64,000 nucleotides of DNA from NCBI RefSeq assembly GCF_003259845.1, contig NZ_QLMJ01000022.1:62001-126000 (forward strand), written 5' to 3'. Of this stretch, positions 1-8,394 are shown piece by piece; the stretch's first letter is position 1; each line of letters begins with the position of its first letter. This DNA is from Actinoplanes lutulentus. GTDB taxonomy: Bacteria; Actinomycetota; Actinomycetes; Mycobacteriales; Micromonosporaceae. A program made the translations under genes and the position numbers. Below the pieces are notes generated by a model. That model was not told the origin of the DNA, searched no databases, and was given only the letters and a program-made list of their open reading frames with translations.

Positions 1-118
1 ACCGACCGGAGTGGGCGGGTTCCTGATGAAGGCCGGCAGCGCTCCCGGCATCACCGAGTTCGATGCCTGGATGCTGCGCGACTGGTGGCGGCATCTGAAG
101 AGCCGTTACGGCTACTGA
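1..118 (+). CDS. C-terminal tail of an unidentified gene
   Basis: Only the last 38 codons lie in the window, read from base 2 and ending at TGA 116-118. The tail is aromatic and basic and ends WWRHLKSRYGY. A strong hairpin follows at 129-156, so this is the natural 3' end of the gene. It is co-oriented with the secreted glycosidases downstream and may belong to the same polysaccharide locus, but 38 residues are too few for me to name a family. Confidence 0.6.
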   Translation, partial: PTGVGGFLMKAGSAPGITEFDAWMLRDWWRHLKSRYGY

Positions 119-128
119 CCGTTCCCGT

Positions 129-156
129 GGGGCCCCGGCTCGTTCGCCGGGGCCCC
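129..156 (+). terminator. Hairpin terminator after the partial gene
   Basis: GGGGCCCCGGC (129-139) pairs perfectly with GCCGGGGCCCC (146-156) around the loop TCGTTC. A short TTCC follows but no long T tract, as is common in actinomycetes. It ends 17 bp before the next start codon, so the GH127 gene at 174 is either reached by read-through or has its promoter in this same 55-bp gap. I see no clear promoter. Confidence 0.75.
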
Positions 157-173
157 TTCCGAAAGGCGCTGAC

Positions 174-2591
174 ATGCTTTCGCGTCGGACACTTCTGAAA
201 ACCAGCGCGGCCTCGGCCTCGGCCTCGGCCTTGCTGCCTTCGCTCGCTCTCGCTCGCCCCGACAACGGCGTTTCCCTGTACGCGTTTCCGCTGACCGCCG
301 TCCGTCTCGGGGCGGGGCCGTTCGCTGACAACGCCGGGCGTACCCACGCCTATCTGCGTTTTCTCGACGCCGACCGGCTGCTGCACATGTTCCGGGTGAC
401 CGCCGGTCTGCCGTCGTCCGCGACGCCGTGCGGTGGCTGGGAATCGCCGTCGACGGAGTTGCGCGGGCACTCGATGGGTCACGTGCTGACCGGTCTTGCC
501 CAGGCGTACGCCGGCACCGGTGAGGCCGTGTTCAAGACCAAGGGTGACTATCTGGTCGCCCAGCTCGCGCTCTGTCAGCGGGCCAACGGTTATCTCTCGG
601 CGTATCCGGAGAGCTTCATCGACCGGGTCGAAACCGGACAGTCGGTCTGGGCTCCCTACTACACGTTGCACAAGATCGTGGCCGGGTTGCTCGACTGGCA
701 CGTGCTGACCGGCAGTGCGCAGGCGCTGACCGTGCTGACCCGGAAAGCGGAGTGGGTACGGGCTCGGAACAGCGTGCTGACCTATGCGCAGCGGCAGCAG
801 ATGCTGCGGGTCGAATTCGGTGGCATGGGTGAGGCGCTGTTCAATCTGTATCAGTTGTCGGCGTTTCCGGCGCATTTGACGACGGCGCAGTATTTTGACC
901 ACGCGCAGGTGCTGGATCCGCTGGCCGCGGGTGTCGACGCGCTGGCCGGTTTTCACGCGAACACGCAGATTCCCAAGGCGCTCGCGGCGATCCGTGGTTT
1001 CCACGCGACGGGGACCTTGAAATATCGGGATATAGCGGTCAATTTCTGGAACTTTGTTGTTCGGCAGCACTCCTATGCCATCGGCGGCAACTCCAACGGC
1101 GAGTACTTCCAGGCGCCGAACCGGATCGCGAGCGAACTCTCCGACACGACCTGCGAGTGCTGCAACAGCTACAACATGCTGAAGCTGACCCGGCAGCTCG
1201 CGTTCACCGACTCGGCCCGGGCCGCCGAGCTGATGGACTTCTATGAGAAGGCGCTCTACAACCATCTGCTCGGCGCGCAGAACCCGAGCTCGGCAAACGG
1301 GCACCACTGCTATTACGTGCCGCTGCGGGCCGGTGGGATCAAGACGTACAGCAACGACTACGACAACTTCACCTGCTGCCACGGCACCGGGATGGAGACG
1401 AACACCAAGTTCGGCGACAGCGTCTACTTCCACGACGGATCGACGGCCCTCTGGGTGAACCTGTTCGTCGCGTCCACACTGACCTGGCCCGGGCGGGGCA
1501 TCACGATCCGGCAGGACACCACATTCCCGGAGACGTCCACCGCGCGGCTCACCGTGACGGCCGGGTCCGGGGCGATCGACCTGCGGATCCGGATCCCGTC
1601 CTGGACGAGCGGCGCGCAGGTTCGGGTCAACGGCGTTCTCACCGGCTCGCCGGTGCCCGGTTCCTACCTGGCGATCAGCCGGACCTGGGCCACCGGGGAC
1701 ACCGTCGACATCAGTGTGCCGATGGCGCTGAGCGTCGAGGCGACGCCGGACAACCCGGCCGTGCGGGCGGTCAAGCACGGGCCGATCGTGCTGGCCGGGC
1801 AGTTCGGGACCAGCAACCTGAGCGCGTTGCCTCCTCTGGACCCGTCGTTGTTACGGCCATCGTCCGCGGCGTTGGAGTACACGGCCGGATCGGTGCTGCT
1901 CCGGCCGTTCTACAAGACGCACGGGCAGCGATATTCGGTCTATTGGAACGTGGTGTCGAATGTGCCGCGGGAGGCGCACTACCCGTTTGAGGAGGCCTCC
2001 GGGTCGGCGGTGCTCGACGCCACCGGCAACGGGTGGAACGGAGTTCTGGCCGGCGCTGCCTCCCGGACCACCGGTCGCACCGGGCGGGGCGTGCTGCTGA
2101 GCGGCGGATACGTCTCACTGCCTGCCGGTCTTCTGGCCGGCGCCGCCGCGTTCACGGTGGCGGCGTGGGTGCGCGTGGACGTCGCGGCTTCGTGGGCCCG
2201 GGTCTTCGACTTCGGCACCGGGACCGGTGCCTACCTCTTCCTCACCGCGCGCAGCAGCTCAGGGACTCTTCGGTACGCGATAACGAGCGCCGGGTCCGGT
2301 GCCGAGCAACGCATCGACGGGCCGGCCGCCCTCCCCACCGGCGTGTGGACGCACGTGGCCGTCACGCACACCGGCAATCTCGGCGTGCTTTACGCAGGTG
2401 GGGTCGAGGTGGCCCGCAACAGCGCGCTGACCGTGCGGCCCAGCGCGCTCGGCTCCACCACGCAGAACTGGATCGGCCGGTCGCAGTACGCCGGCGACCC
2501 CTATCTGTCCGCGGCCGTCGACGGATTCCGGATCTATAGCCGGGCGTTGTCGGCGTCCGAGGTGTCCCAGTTGAACGCCACCGGTTCATAG
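174..2591 (+). CDS. Secreted GH127-type beta-L-arabinofuranosidase with C-terminal LamG domain
   Basis: This 805-aa protein starts with a twin-arginine-type leader (MLSRRTLLKTSAAS then a hydrophobic Ala/Leu stretch ending ALA). The catalytic body is GH127 (old DUF1680). E328 and C330 in TCECCN, together with C401 and C402 in TCCHG, match the Zn ligands and nucleophilic cysteine known for this family. Residues from about 600 to 805 form a concanavalin/LamG-like sugar-binding domain. The family releases terminal beta-L-arabinofuranose; action outside the cell is inferred from the leader. ATG 174 follows the purine-rich GAAAGGCG. It leads three co-oriented glycosidase genes. The exact linkage cleaved cannot be read from sequence. 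Confidence 0.88.
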   Translation: MLSRRTLLKTSAASASASALLPSLALARPDNGVSLYAFPLTAVRLGAGPFADNAGRTHAYLRFLDADRLLHMFRVTAGLPSSATPCGGWESPSTELRGHSMGHVLTGLAQAYAGTGEAVFKTKGDYLVAQLALCQRANGYLSAYPESFIDRVETGQSVWAPYYTLHKIVAGLLDWHVLTGSAQALTVLTRKAEWVRARNSVLTYAQRQQMLRVEFGGMGEALFNLYQLSAFPAHLTTAQYFDHAQVLDPLAAGVDALAGFHANTQIPKALAAIRGFHATGTLKYRDIAVNFWNFVVRQHSYAIGGNSNGEYFQAPNRIASELSDTTCECCNSYNMLKLTRQLAFTDSARAAELMDFYEKALYNHLLGAQNPSSANGHHCYYVPLRAGGIKTYSNDYDNFTCCHGTGMETNTKFGDSVYFHDGSTALWVNLFVASTLTWPGRGITIRQDTTFPETSTARLTVTAGSGAIDLRIRIPSWTSGAQVRVNGVLTGSPVPGSYLAISRTWATGDTVDISVPMALSVEATPDNPAVRAVKHGPIVLAGQFGTSNLSALPPLDPSLLRPSSAALEYTAGSVLLRPFYKTHGQRYSVYWNVVSNVPREAHYPFEEASGSAVLDATGNGWNGVLAGAASRTTGRTGRGVLLSGGYVSLPAGLLAGAAAFTVAAWVRVDVAASWARVFDFGTGTGAYLFLTARSSSGTLRYAITSAGSGAEQRIDGPAALPTGVWTHVAVTHTGNLGVLYAGGVEVARNSALTVRPSALGSTTQNWIGRSQYAGDPYLSAAVDGFRIYSRALSASEVSQLNATGS

Positions 2592-2642
2592 GTTTATCGG
2601 TTTATTGGTTTCGGTCTATCGGTTTTCGGTTTTCGTTTTATA
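2583..2642 (+). repeat. Degenerate 7-8 bp tandem repeat spanning the GH127 stop codon
   Basis: Eight imperfect units follow each other: GGTTCATA, GGTTTATC, GGTTTATT, GGTTTC, GGTCTATC, GGTTTTC, GGTTTTC and GTTTTATA. The first unit contains the TAG stop (2589-2591). The tract is far more T-rich than its surroundings and fills the gap up to the Shine-Dalgarno sequence of the next gene. Confidence 0.75.
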
Positions 2643-2653
2643 AGGGAGCACCG

Positions 2654-4069
2654 ATGTCAGTCAAGAAATGGCTGGCTGCCGGGTGCGGGGTGATCACGGC
2701 GATTGCCGTGGCCGCTGTACCCGTGCACGCCGCCAACCCGATCATCATCAGCATCTATACCGCTGATCCGGCGCCGCTCGTCGTCGGGAACACCCTCTAC
2801 GTCTACGCGGGCCGCGACGAGGCGCCGGCCGGCACCAGCAACTTCGTGATGCGCGAGTGGCACGTCCTGTCCTCGACCGATGCGAACACATGGACCCACC
2901 ACGGCGCCCGGGCCAACATCGCGACGTTCCCGTGGGCCGGGGCCGACGCGTGGGCCAGCGAGGTCGAGCCGCGGAACGGGAAGTATTACTGGTACACCTC
3001 GATCAATGGCAACGGCGCGGGCTGGATGAACATCGGCGTCGCGGTCGGTGACAGTCCGCTCGGGCCGTTCACCGACGCCAAGGGTGGACCGCTGATCAGC
3101 GACAGCACGCCGAACTCGTCGGGGCTCAACATCGACCCGACGGTCTTCGTCGACGATGACGGCCAGGCGTACATGTACTGGGGTGGGTACTGGGCGCCGC
3201 GTGCGGTCAAGCTTGCCGCCAACATGATCGACACGGTCGGGTCGGTGGTGACGCCGACCGGGTTGACGAACTACTGGGAAGCGCCGTGGATGTTCAAGCG
3301 CAACGGCCTCTACTACATGATGTACGCCGCCAACGACACGAACGGCTGCGTGACCAGTTCGAGTTACGCCTGTCAGCGGTATGCGACCGCGACGAATCCG
3401 CTGGGGCCGTGGACACATCGAGGCATCGTGCTGGGGCAGGTGTCGTCGACGACGAATCACGCCGGGATCGTGGAGTTGAACGGTCAGTCGTACATCGTCT
3501 ATCACACCGCCGACGCGCCGGGTGGTGGCGATTTCCGCAGGTCGGTGGCGGTGGACAAGCTGTACTTCAACGCTGACGGGACGATTCAACGGGTGGTGCC
3601 GACGACGGGTGGCGGCGGTAGTGGCGGTGGTGGCAGTGGCGTCAACATCGCGCCTAACGCGACCGCGTCGACGTCGTATGTGTCGTCGTGGGAGAGCCTG
3701 GCCGCGATCAACAACGGTGGGGTGCCGGCCAACTCGCAGGACCGGTCGAACCTCGCGTATGGCAACTGGCCGCAGCAAGGCAGCCAGTGGATCGAGTATC
3801 AGTGGCCGGCCGCACAGTCGGTCAACAAGTCGTCGGTCTACTGGTTCGACGACAACCAGGGCATTGACTTGCCGGCGTCGTGTCAACTGCAGTATTGGAA
3901 CGGCAGTCAATATGTCAACGTTGCCGGCCAATCAACATGTGGAACGACTGGAAGCGTTGAGAACGTCATCACGTTCAATGCAGTCAACACGACGCGGCTT
4001 CGTCTTCTGATCACGTCACGCGCCGGGCTGTCCACCGGTGTGCTCGAGTGGAAGGCGTTCCAGTCATGA
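2654..4069 (+). CDS. Secreted GH43-like arabinosidase/xylosidase with C-terminal carbohydrate-binding module
   Basis: This 471-aa protein has a Sec signal peptide (about residues 1-26, VPVHA then ANP). The five-bladed GH43-type fold is supported by three acidic motifs: D38 in TADPAP, an Asp in NIDPTVFVDDDG, and a Glu in YWEAPW. A GGGGSGGGGSG linker near residue 320 leads to a module of about 140 residues that closely resembles the last module of the next gene (shared ATAST/SYxSSWES, WFDDxQGIDLPAS and LQYWNG motifs). GH43 enzymes act on arabinan, arabinoxylan or xylosides; an arabinan role is inferred from the flanking GH127. The SD is AAGGGAG. The stop overlaps the next start (ATGA), indicating translational coupling. 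Confidence 0.85.
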   Translation: MSVKKWLAAGCGVITAIAVAAVPVHAANPIIISIYTADPAPLVVGNTLYVYAGRDEAPAGTSNFVMREWHVLSSTDANTWTHHGARANIATFPWAGADAWASEVEPRNGKYYWYTSINGNGAGWMNIGVAVGDSPLGPFTDAKGGPLISDSTPNSSGLNIDPTVFVDDDGQAYMYWGGYWAPRAVKLAANMIDTVGSVVTPTGLTNYWEAPWMFKRNGLYYMMYAANDTNGCVTSSSYACQRYATATNPLGPWTHRGIVLGQVSSTTNHAGIVELNGQSYIVYHTADAPGGGDFRRSVAVDKLYFNADGTIQRVVPTTGGGGSGGGGSGVNIAPNATASTSYVSSWESLAAINNGGVPANSQDRSNLAYGNWPQQGSQWIEYQWPAAQSVNKSSVYWFDDNQGIDLPASCQLQYWNGSQYVNVAGQSTCGTTGSVENVITFNAVNTTRLRLLITSRAGLSTGVLEWKAFQS

Positions 4070-7000
4070 ACGGCCGGAGTGGCACGGGCGTCTACGTCGT
4101 GATTCGCCGGCTGTGCGCGTACATCATGGGTCTGGTTCTCATCGTTGCCGGTGTGGTCGGTCTGCCGACGCCGGCGCATGCCGCACAGACCATCGGCTTC
4201 CCGACCTTTGCCAACGCGGGCTCGATCCCGGCGCCACCGGTCGGTTACTCGACCGGCGACACGATGCGGGCGATCTACGACGCCGAGGCGTCCGGCACCG
4301 ACTTCTGGATGGACCGCCTCCTGGCCCGCACCGGCAACGACCCGGCCGGCACCTGGCTCATGACGCGGGGCCGGGCCGCGTTCATGTACACGCACAACCC
4401 CGCGGTGATCGGTTTCGGCGGCAACGCCGCGTACTGGGACAACATCAGCAGCCAGAACGCCTATGCGATCACCGCGTCGCCGGGCACGTTCACCGAGCAG
4501 GCCGCACAGCGCCGGCAGACACCCAGCCACTGGCGCAGCGTGCACACCGGCGGGACGATCCGCCTTGACGTCACCAAGTTCATCACGAACAACAATGTGC
4601 TGGTCACGAACGTCGCCGTGGTCAACACCGGCACCGCGTCGGCGACCGTGGCGCTGAACGCGACCTCGCCGTACGCGACCACGGTCAGCGGCACCGAGCT
4701 GACCGGCACCCGGGCCGTGAAGAACAACCTGACCACGCTGTACCCGCGCCTCTCCGGGGACGGGTTCACCGCCGCGAGTGGGGCGCTCAGCCGATCAGTA
4801 ACGGTCGCGGCCGGCGCCACGGTCACCGTGAAGGTGCAGCTCGGCATGGTCGCCAACGAGATTCCGCAGTCCCGGACTGAGTACGACGCCTACCGCGCCC
4901 GGACGGCCGCCGACGCGTTCGGCACGCACGTGCGCGAGTACAACAAGTGGTGGGCCGACAACGTGCCCTACATCGACGTGCCGGATGCCGCGATTAAGAA
5001 GAACATCTATTACCGCTGGTGGCTGATGCGGTTCAACCACCTCGACGCGGACATCCCGGGGCAGGATTTCCAGTTCCCGCAGTCGATCGAGGGCGTGACC
5101 GGTTACAACAACGCGATCGCGCTGACCCAGCCGATGCACATCGACGACCTGAAGTACCTGCGCAGCGCGGAGTACTCCTACGGCCCCTACTTCGCGGTCG
5201 GGCAGTCGTCGGCGAACGGGCGGTTCATGGACAACCCGGGTGACCCGGAGAACTGGTCCAACTCGTACACGCAGTACATCGCTGAGGCGGCCTGGCGGGC
5301 GTACCAGATCCACGGCGGGCAGCCGGCCATGCTCACCAACTTCGCCCGGTACGCCGAGGGCGACGCGAAAGGCCAGCTCGCCACGTACGACACGAACAAC
5401 AACGGCGTCATCGAGTATGACTGGGGCGCGATGACCGGCAATGACGCCGACGCGGTGTCGTTCCACTGGCGGGCCGGCAACCTGGACCGGGCCGAGACCG
5501 CGTACGTGTGGAGTGCCGCGAACGCGGCCCGGGACGCGTACAGCCTGCAGGGCAACACGGCGAAGGCGACCGAGATGCAGACCCTCGCCGACCGGATCCG
5601 CACCGGCGTGATCAACACGCTGTGGAACCCGGACCGGCAGCTGCTGGAGCACAAACACGTGTCGACGAACACCCACGTGCCGTGGAAGGAGATCAACAAC
5701 TATTACCCGTACTCGGTCGGGCTGATGCCGAACACGGCCCAGTACCGGGAGGCGTTGCGGCTGTTCGCCGACCCGGCGCAGTACCCGATCTTCCCGTTCT
5801 ACACGGCGAACCAGGTCGACAAGGCGGCTGCCGCGGCGGCCGGTAACCCGGGCAGCAACAACTTCTCGACGATCAACTCGACGGTGCAGTTCCGGCTCTA
5901 CTCGTCGGCGCTGCGCAACTATCCGAACAGCTGGATGACCAACGACGACTACAAGAAGTTGCTCTACTGGAACGCCTGGGCGCAGTACGTCGACGGCAAC
6001 ACGGCGTGGCCGGATGCCAACGAGTTCTGGGCGGACTGGAACGGCAGCGCGATCACGTACCGGTCGTGGATCCACCACAACATCCTCGGCAGCGGCAACT
6101 GGACGATCATCGAGGACGTGGCGGGGCTGCGGCCGCGCAACGACACGCAGATCGAGCTGTCGCCGATCAACATCGGGTGGAGCCACTTCGCGGTCAACAA
6201 CCTGCGGTACCGCAACGCGAACCTCTCGGTCGTCTGGGATGACCCGGCCGACGGCGTGACCCGGTACACCGGGGTGCCGCAGGGGTACTCGATCTTCCTG
6301 AACGGGACCCGGGTCGCGACGATCAACCAGCTGGTGCCGTTCACCTACAACCCGGCGACCGGTGCGGTCACCACGAGCGGGACAGTCGCGTACAACACGG
6401 CGTTCTCCGGACTGCAGGCGCCGCAGAACGTGGTGCAGAACAGCGCGCGGATGACCGACATCCTGGCCAAGGCCGGCGTCTCGTCGAACACCAACCTGGC
6501 GGCGGGCGCGACGGCGACGGCGTCGTACACGACCTCGGGCACCACGGTGGCCGGTGCGATCGACGGGTTGCCGACCAACGCCCCGCTCTGGGGTTCGTAC
6601 GGCAGCACGAACGCCACCGACTGGTACGAGATCAACATGGGTACGGCGAAGACGGTCGACGAGGCGGCCGTCTACCTCCGTAACGACCGGGCCGGCAACC
6701 GCTATCGACCGCCGGCGTCATACACCGTGCAGTACTGGAACGGGACGACGTGGGTTGCCGCGTCAAGTCAAGTCAAGTCGCCGTCAACACCACAGAACAA
6801 CTTGAATAGAGTCAACTTCAGTCCAGTCAACACGTCTCGGCTGCGGATCGTGTTCACCCAGCCGTCCGGCACCGCGAAGACCGGGTTGACCGAGGTGAAG
6901 CTCTACAGCAGCGGTGTCGTGGTGCCGCCGTCGTCGAACCTGGCGCTGTCGGCGATACCGAGCGCGTCGTACACCTCATCGTGGGAGAGCGTCACGGCGA

Positions 7001-7359
7001 TCAACGACGGCATCGACCCTCCGTCGTCGAACGACACGGTGAACCCGCGCTGGGGTACATGGCCGAACACCGGACAACAGTGGGCCGAGCTGACTTGGCC
7101 GTCCGCGCAGACACTCAAGTCGGCGCAGGTCTACTTCTTCGACGACGGCCAGGGCATCGACCTACCGGCGTCGTGGAAGCTGCAGTACTGGAACGGCACC
7201 GCCTACGTGGACGTACCGTCGCCGGGCACGTATGGGGTGGCGGCCAACCAGTACAACGCGGTCACTTTCGGCGAGATCAGCACGACGCGCCTGCGGGTCG
7301 CGCTGACCAGCGGAACAGCCTCGGTGGGCCTGCTGGAGGTGAAAGCCTCCAGCAGCTAA
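4066..7359 (+). CDS. Large secreted alpha/alpha-barrel glycosidase with two discoidin-like modules
   Basis: ATG 4066 overlaps the previous stop by 4 bp and has GGAAGG upstream, so I prefer it to the in-frame GTG 4048. The 1097-aa product has a signal peptide ending near PAHA. Residues of about 60-250 form a beta-rich domain. Residues of about 270-790 form a six-hairpin (alpha/alpha)6 glycosidase core with many Trp, Asp and Glu motifs (YYRWWLMRFNH, PQSIEGVTGYNN, VIEYDWGAMTGNDADAVS). It resembles MGH1/GH63-like enzymes; GH142 is another possibility. Two discoidin-like modules follow (about 810-950 and 960-1097), the second related to that of the upstream GH43 protein. Context suggests arabinose-containing glycans, but the family number is uncertain. 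Confidence 0.75.
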   Translation: MNGRSGTGVYVVIRRLCAYIMGLVLIVAGVVGLPTPAHAAQTIGFPTFANAGSIPAPPVGYSTGDTMRAIYDAEASGTDFWMDRLLARTGNDPAGTWLMTRGRAAFMYTHNPAVIGFGGNAAYWDNISSQNAYAITASPGTFTEQAAQRRQTPSHWRSVHTGGTIRLDVTKFITNNNVLVTNVAVVNTGTASATVALNATSPYATTVSGTELTGTRAVKNNLTTLYPRLSGDGFTAASGALSRSVTVAAGATVTVKVQLGMVANEIPQSRTEYDAYRARTAADAFGTHVREYNKWWADNVPYIDVPDAAIKKNIYYRWWLMRFNHLDADIPGQDFQFPQSIEGVTGYNNAIALTQPMHIDDLKYLRSAEYSYGPYFAVGQSSANGRFMDNPGDPENWSNSYTQYIAEAAWRAYQIHGGQPAMLTNFARYAEGDAKGQLATYDTNNNGVIEYDWGAMTGNDADAVSFHWRAGNLDRAETAYVWSAANAARDAYSLQGNTAKATEMQTLADRIRTGVINTLWNPDRQLLEHKHVSTNTHVPWKEINNYYPYSVGLMPNTAQYREALRLFADPAQYPIFPFYTANQVDKAAAAAAGNPGSNNFSTINSTVQFRLYSSALRNYPNSWMTNDDYKKLLYWNAWAQYVDGNTAWPDANEFWADWNGSAITYRSWIHHNILGSGNWTIIEDVAGLRPRNDTQIELSPINIGWSHFAVNNLRYRNANLSVVWDDPADGVTRYTGVPQGYSIFLNGTRVATINQLVPFTYNPATGAVTTSGTVAYNTAFSGLQAPQNVVQNSARMTDILAKAGVSSNTNLAAGATATASYTTSGTTVAGAIDGLPTNAPLWGSYGSTNATDWYEINMGTAKTVDEAAVYLRNDRAGNRYRPPASYTVQYWNGTTWVAASSQVKSPSTPQNNLNRVNFSPVNTSRLRIVFTQPSGTAKTGLTEVKLYSSGVVVPPSSNLALSAIPSASYTSSWESVTAINDGIDPPSSNDTVNPRWGTWPNTGQQWAELTWPSAQTLKSAQVYFFDDGQGIDLPASWKLQYWNGTAYVDVPSPGTYGVAANQYNAVTFGEISTTRLRVALTSGTASVGLLEVKASSS

Positions 7360-7434
7360 AGCATCCACCAGCTAAAGCATCCAAAAGCTAAAACGTCCAG
7401 GGCTGAATGCGACCAGCAGCTGAAAACGACCAGC
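7354..7434 (+). repeat. Degenerate 16-17 bp tandem repeat starting at a stop codon
   Basis: Three good units (AGCTAAAGCATCCACC, AGCTAAAGCATCCAAA, AGCTAAAACGTCCAGG) are followed by two diverged ones (GCTGAATGCGACCAGC, AGCTGAAAACGACCAGC). The stop TAA of the glycosidase gene (7357-7359) lies inside the first unit. The last unit runs into the terminator hairpin. Confidence 0.75.
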
Positions 7435-7460
7435 GGCTCGACCCGTCGAGCCGCTGGTCG
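7427..7460. terminator. Bidirectional hairpin terminator
   Basis: CGACCAGCGGCTCGA (7427-7441) pairs perfectly over 15 bp with TCGAGCCGCTGGTCG (7446-7460) around CCCG. It lies between two convergent genes and abuts the stop codon of the oxidase gene on the minus strand, so it can serve both. Confidence 0.85.
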
Positions 7461-8381
7461 CTACCCGACGGCGGCGACGAGGCTCGCGATCCGGGCCGCA
7501 TCGCCCCACGACAGGGTGAAGCCCGCTCCGCCGTGGCCGTAACAGGCGAAGACCGGCCGGCCATGACCCGGCACGGCCTCGACCCGGACGCTGGAGCGCG
7601 CCGGCCGTAACCCGGCCGCGCGCGACAGCACCGGCTGACCCTCCAGCTCAGGAACCAGAGCGCAGACCCGCCGCAGGATCGCCGCCTCGATAAGAGGATC
7701 CGGAATCTCGTCCCACGAACCCGTCTCGCCGGTGCCGCCGCAGACGACATCGCCGGCGCGCGGCACCACGTAGGTGAGGCCCTCCGGGTTGTCCTCGTCG
7801 GTGAACCACTCCGTGATGCCGGGATTGGCCAGCCGCACCACCTGCCCGCGAATCGGAAACGCGTCGTCGTCGCCGAGCAGCGCGGCCGACCCCAGACCGG
7901 CTGCGACCACAACAGCGTCAGCCCCATCCAGGATCGACGAAACCGACGACACGGAAACGGTGTCGATGCGCACGCCCAGCGCCAGAACCGCGGCCCGCAA
8001 CCACCCCAGATAAACGTCGGTCTGGATGAGTGGCACCGTGCAGCGCACTCCGGCGGCGGTCCGGGCCCACGATGGAATCGCACGGGTCCAGGACGTGTCC
8101 GCGTCCGCCCGGCGCACGATCACCGTGCCGGGACGCATCGCGACCCCGGTCGCCGGATCGCCGGCCAGTTCCGAGAACCGGCGGTACGTCACCGCGGCGG
8201 ACGAGAGGACCTCCGGCGACCGGTGCACATCGTGCGGGAACCAGATCGCCGCGGCCACCGCGGACACACTCCTTGTCGCCGGCCGGTCGGCGAGGACCTG
8301 GACGTGATGGCCGGCGGCGGCCAGCTCGTGGGCGACACTGAGTCCGATCACGCCGGCGCCCACCACCGTTACGCTGCTCAC
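7461..8381 (-). CDS. FAD-dependent D-amino-acid oxidase-like enzyme
   Basis: The 306-aa product has the dinucleotide-binding start VTVVGAGVIGLS, an early AAAIWFPH segment typical of D-amino-acid oxidases, and the C-terminal FAD motif GHGGAGFTLSWG. The length is a little short of typical DAO (about 320-340). It would oxidatively deaminate a D-amino acid, giving the 2-oxoacid, ammonia and H2O2; the substrate cannot be read. It has no signal peptide. Its GTG start is only 13 bp from the nearest possible start of the divergent EAD1 gene, so the two genes must share control DNA. A link to that system is possible but unproven. Confidence 0.85.
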   Translation of the reverse strand: MSSVTVVGAGVIGLSVAHELAAAGHHVQVLADRPATRSVSAVAAAIWFPHDVHRSPEVLSSAAVTYRRFSELAGDPATGVAMRPGTVIVRRADADTSWTRAIPSWARTAAGVRCTVPLIQTDVYLGWLRAAVLALGVRIDTVSVSSVSSILDGADAVVVAAGLGSAALLGDDDAFPIRGQVVRLANPGITEWFTDEDNPEGLTYVVPRAGDVVCGGTGETGSWDEIPDPLIEAAILRRVCALVPELEGQPVLSRAAGLRPARSSVRVEAVPGHGRPVFACYGHGGAGFTLSWGDAARIASLVAAVG

Positions 8382-8394
8382 GCGGAAACCCTAC

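Noticed and set aside
51..1778. Long open frame antisense to the first GH127 gene
   Set aside because: It mirrors the GC-rich third positions of the GH127 gene. Its product is Arg/Val/Gly-rich without any motif. The same holds for similar antisense frames at 2657-3931, 4795-6186, 16590-18461 and 55084-57003.
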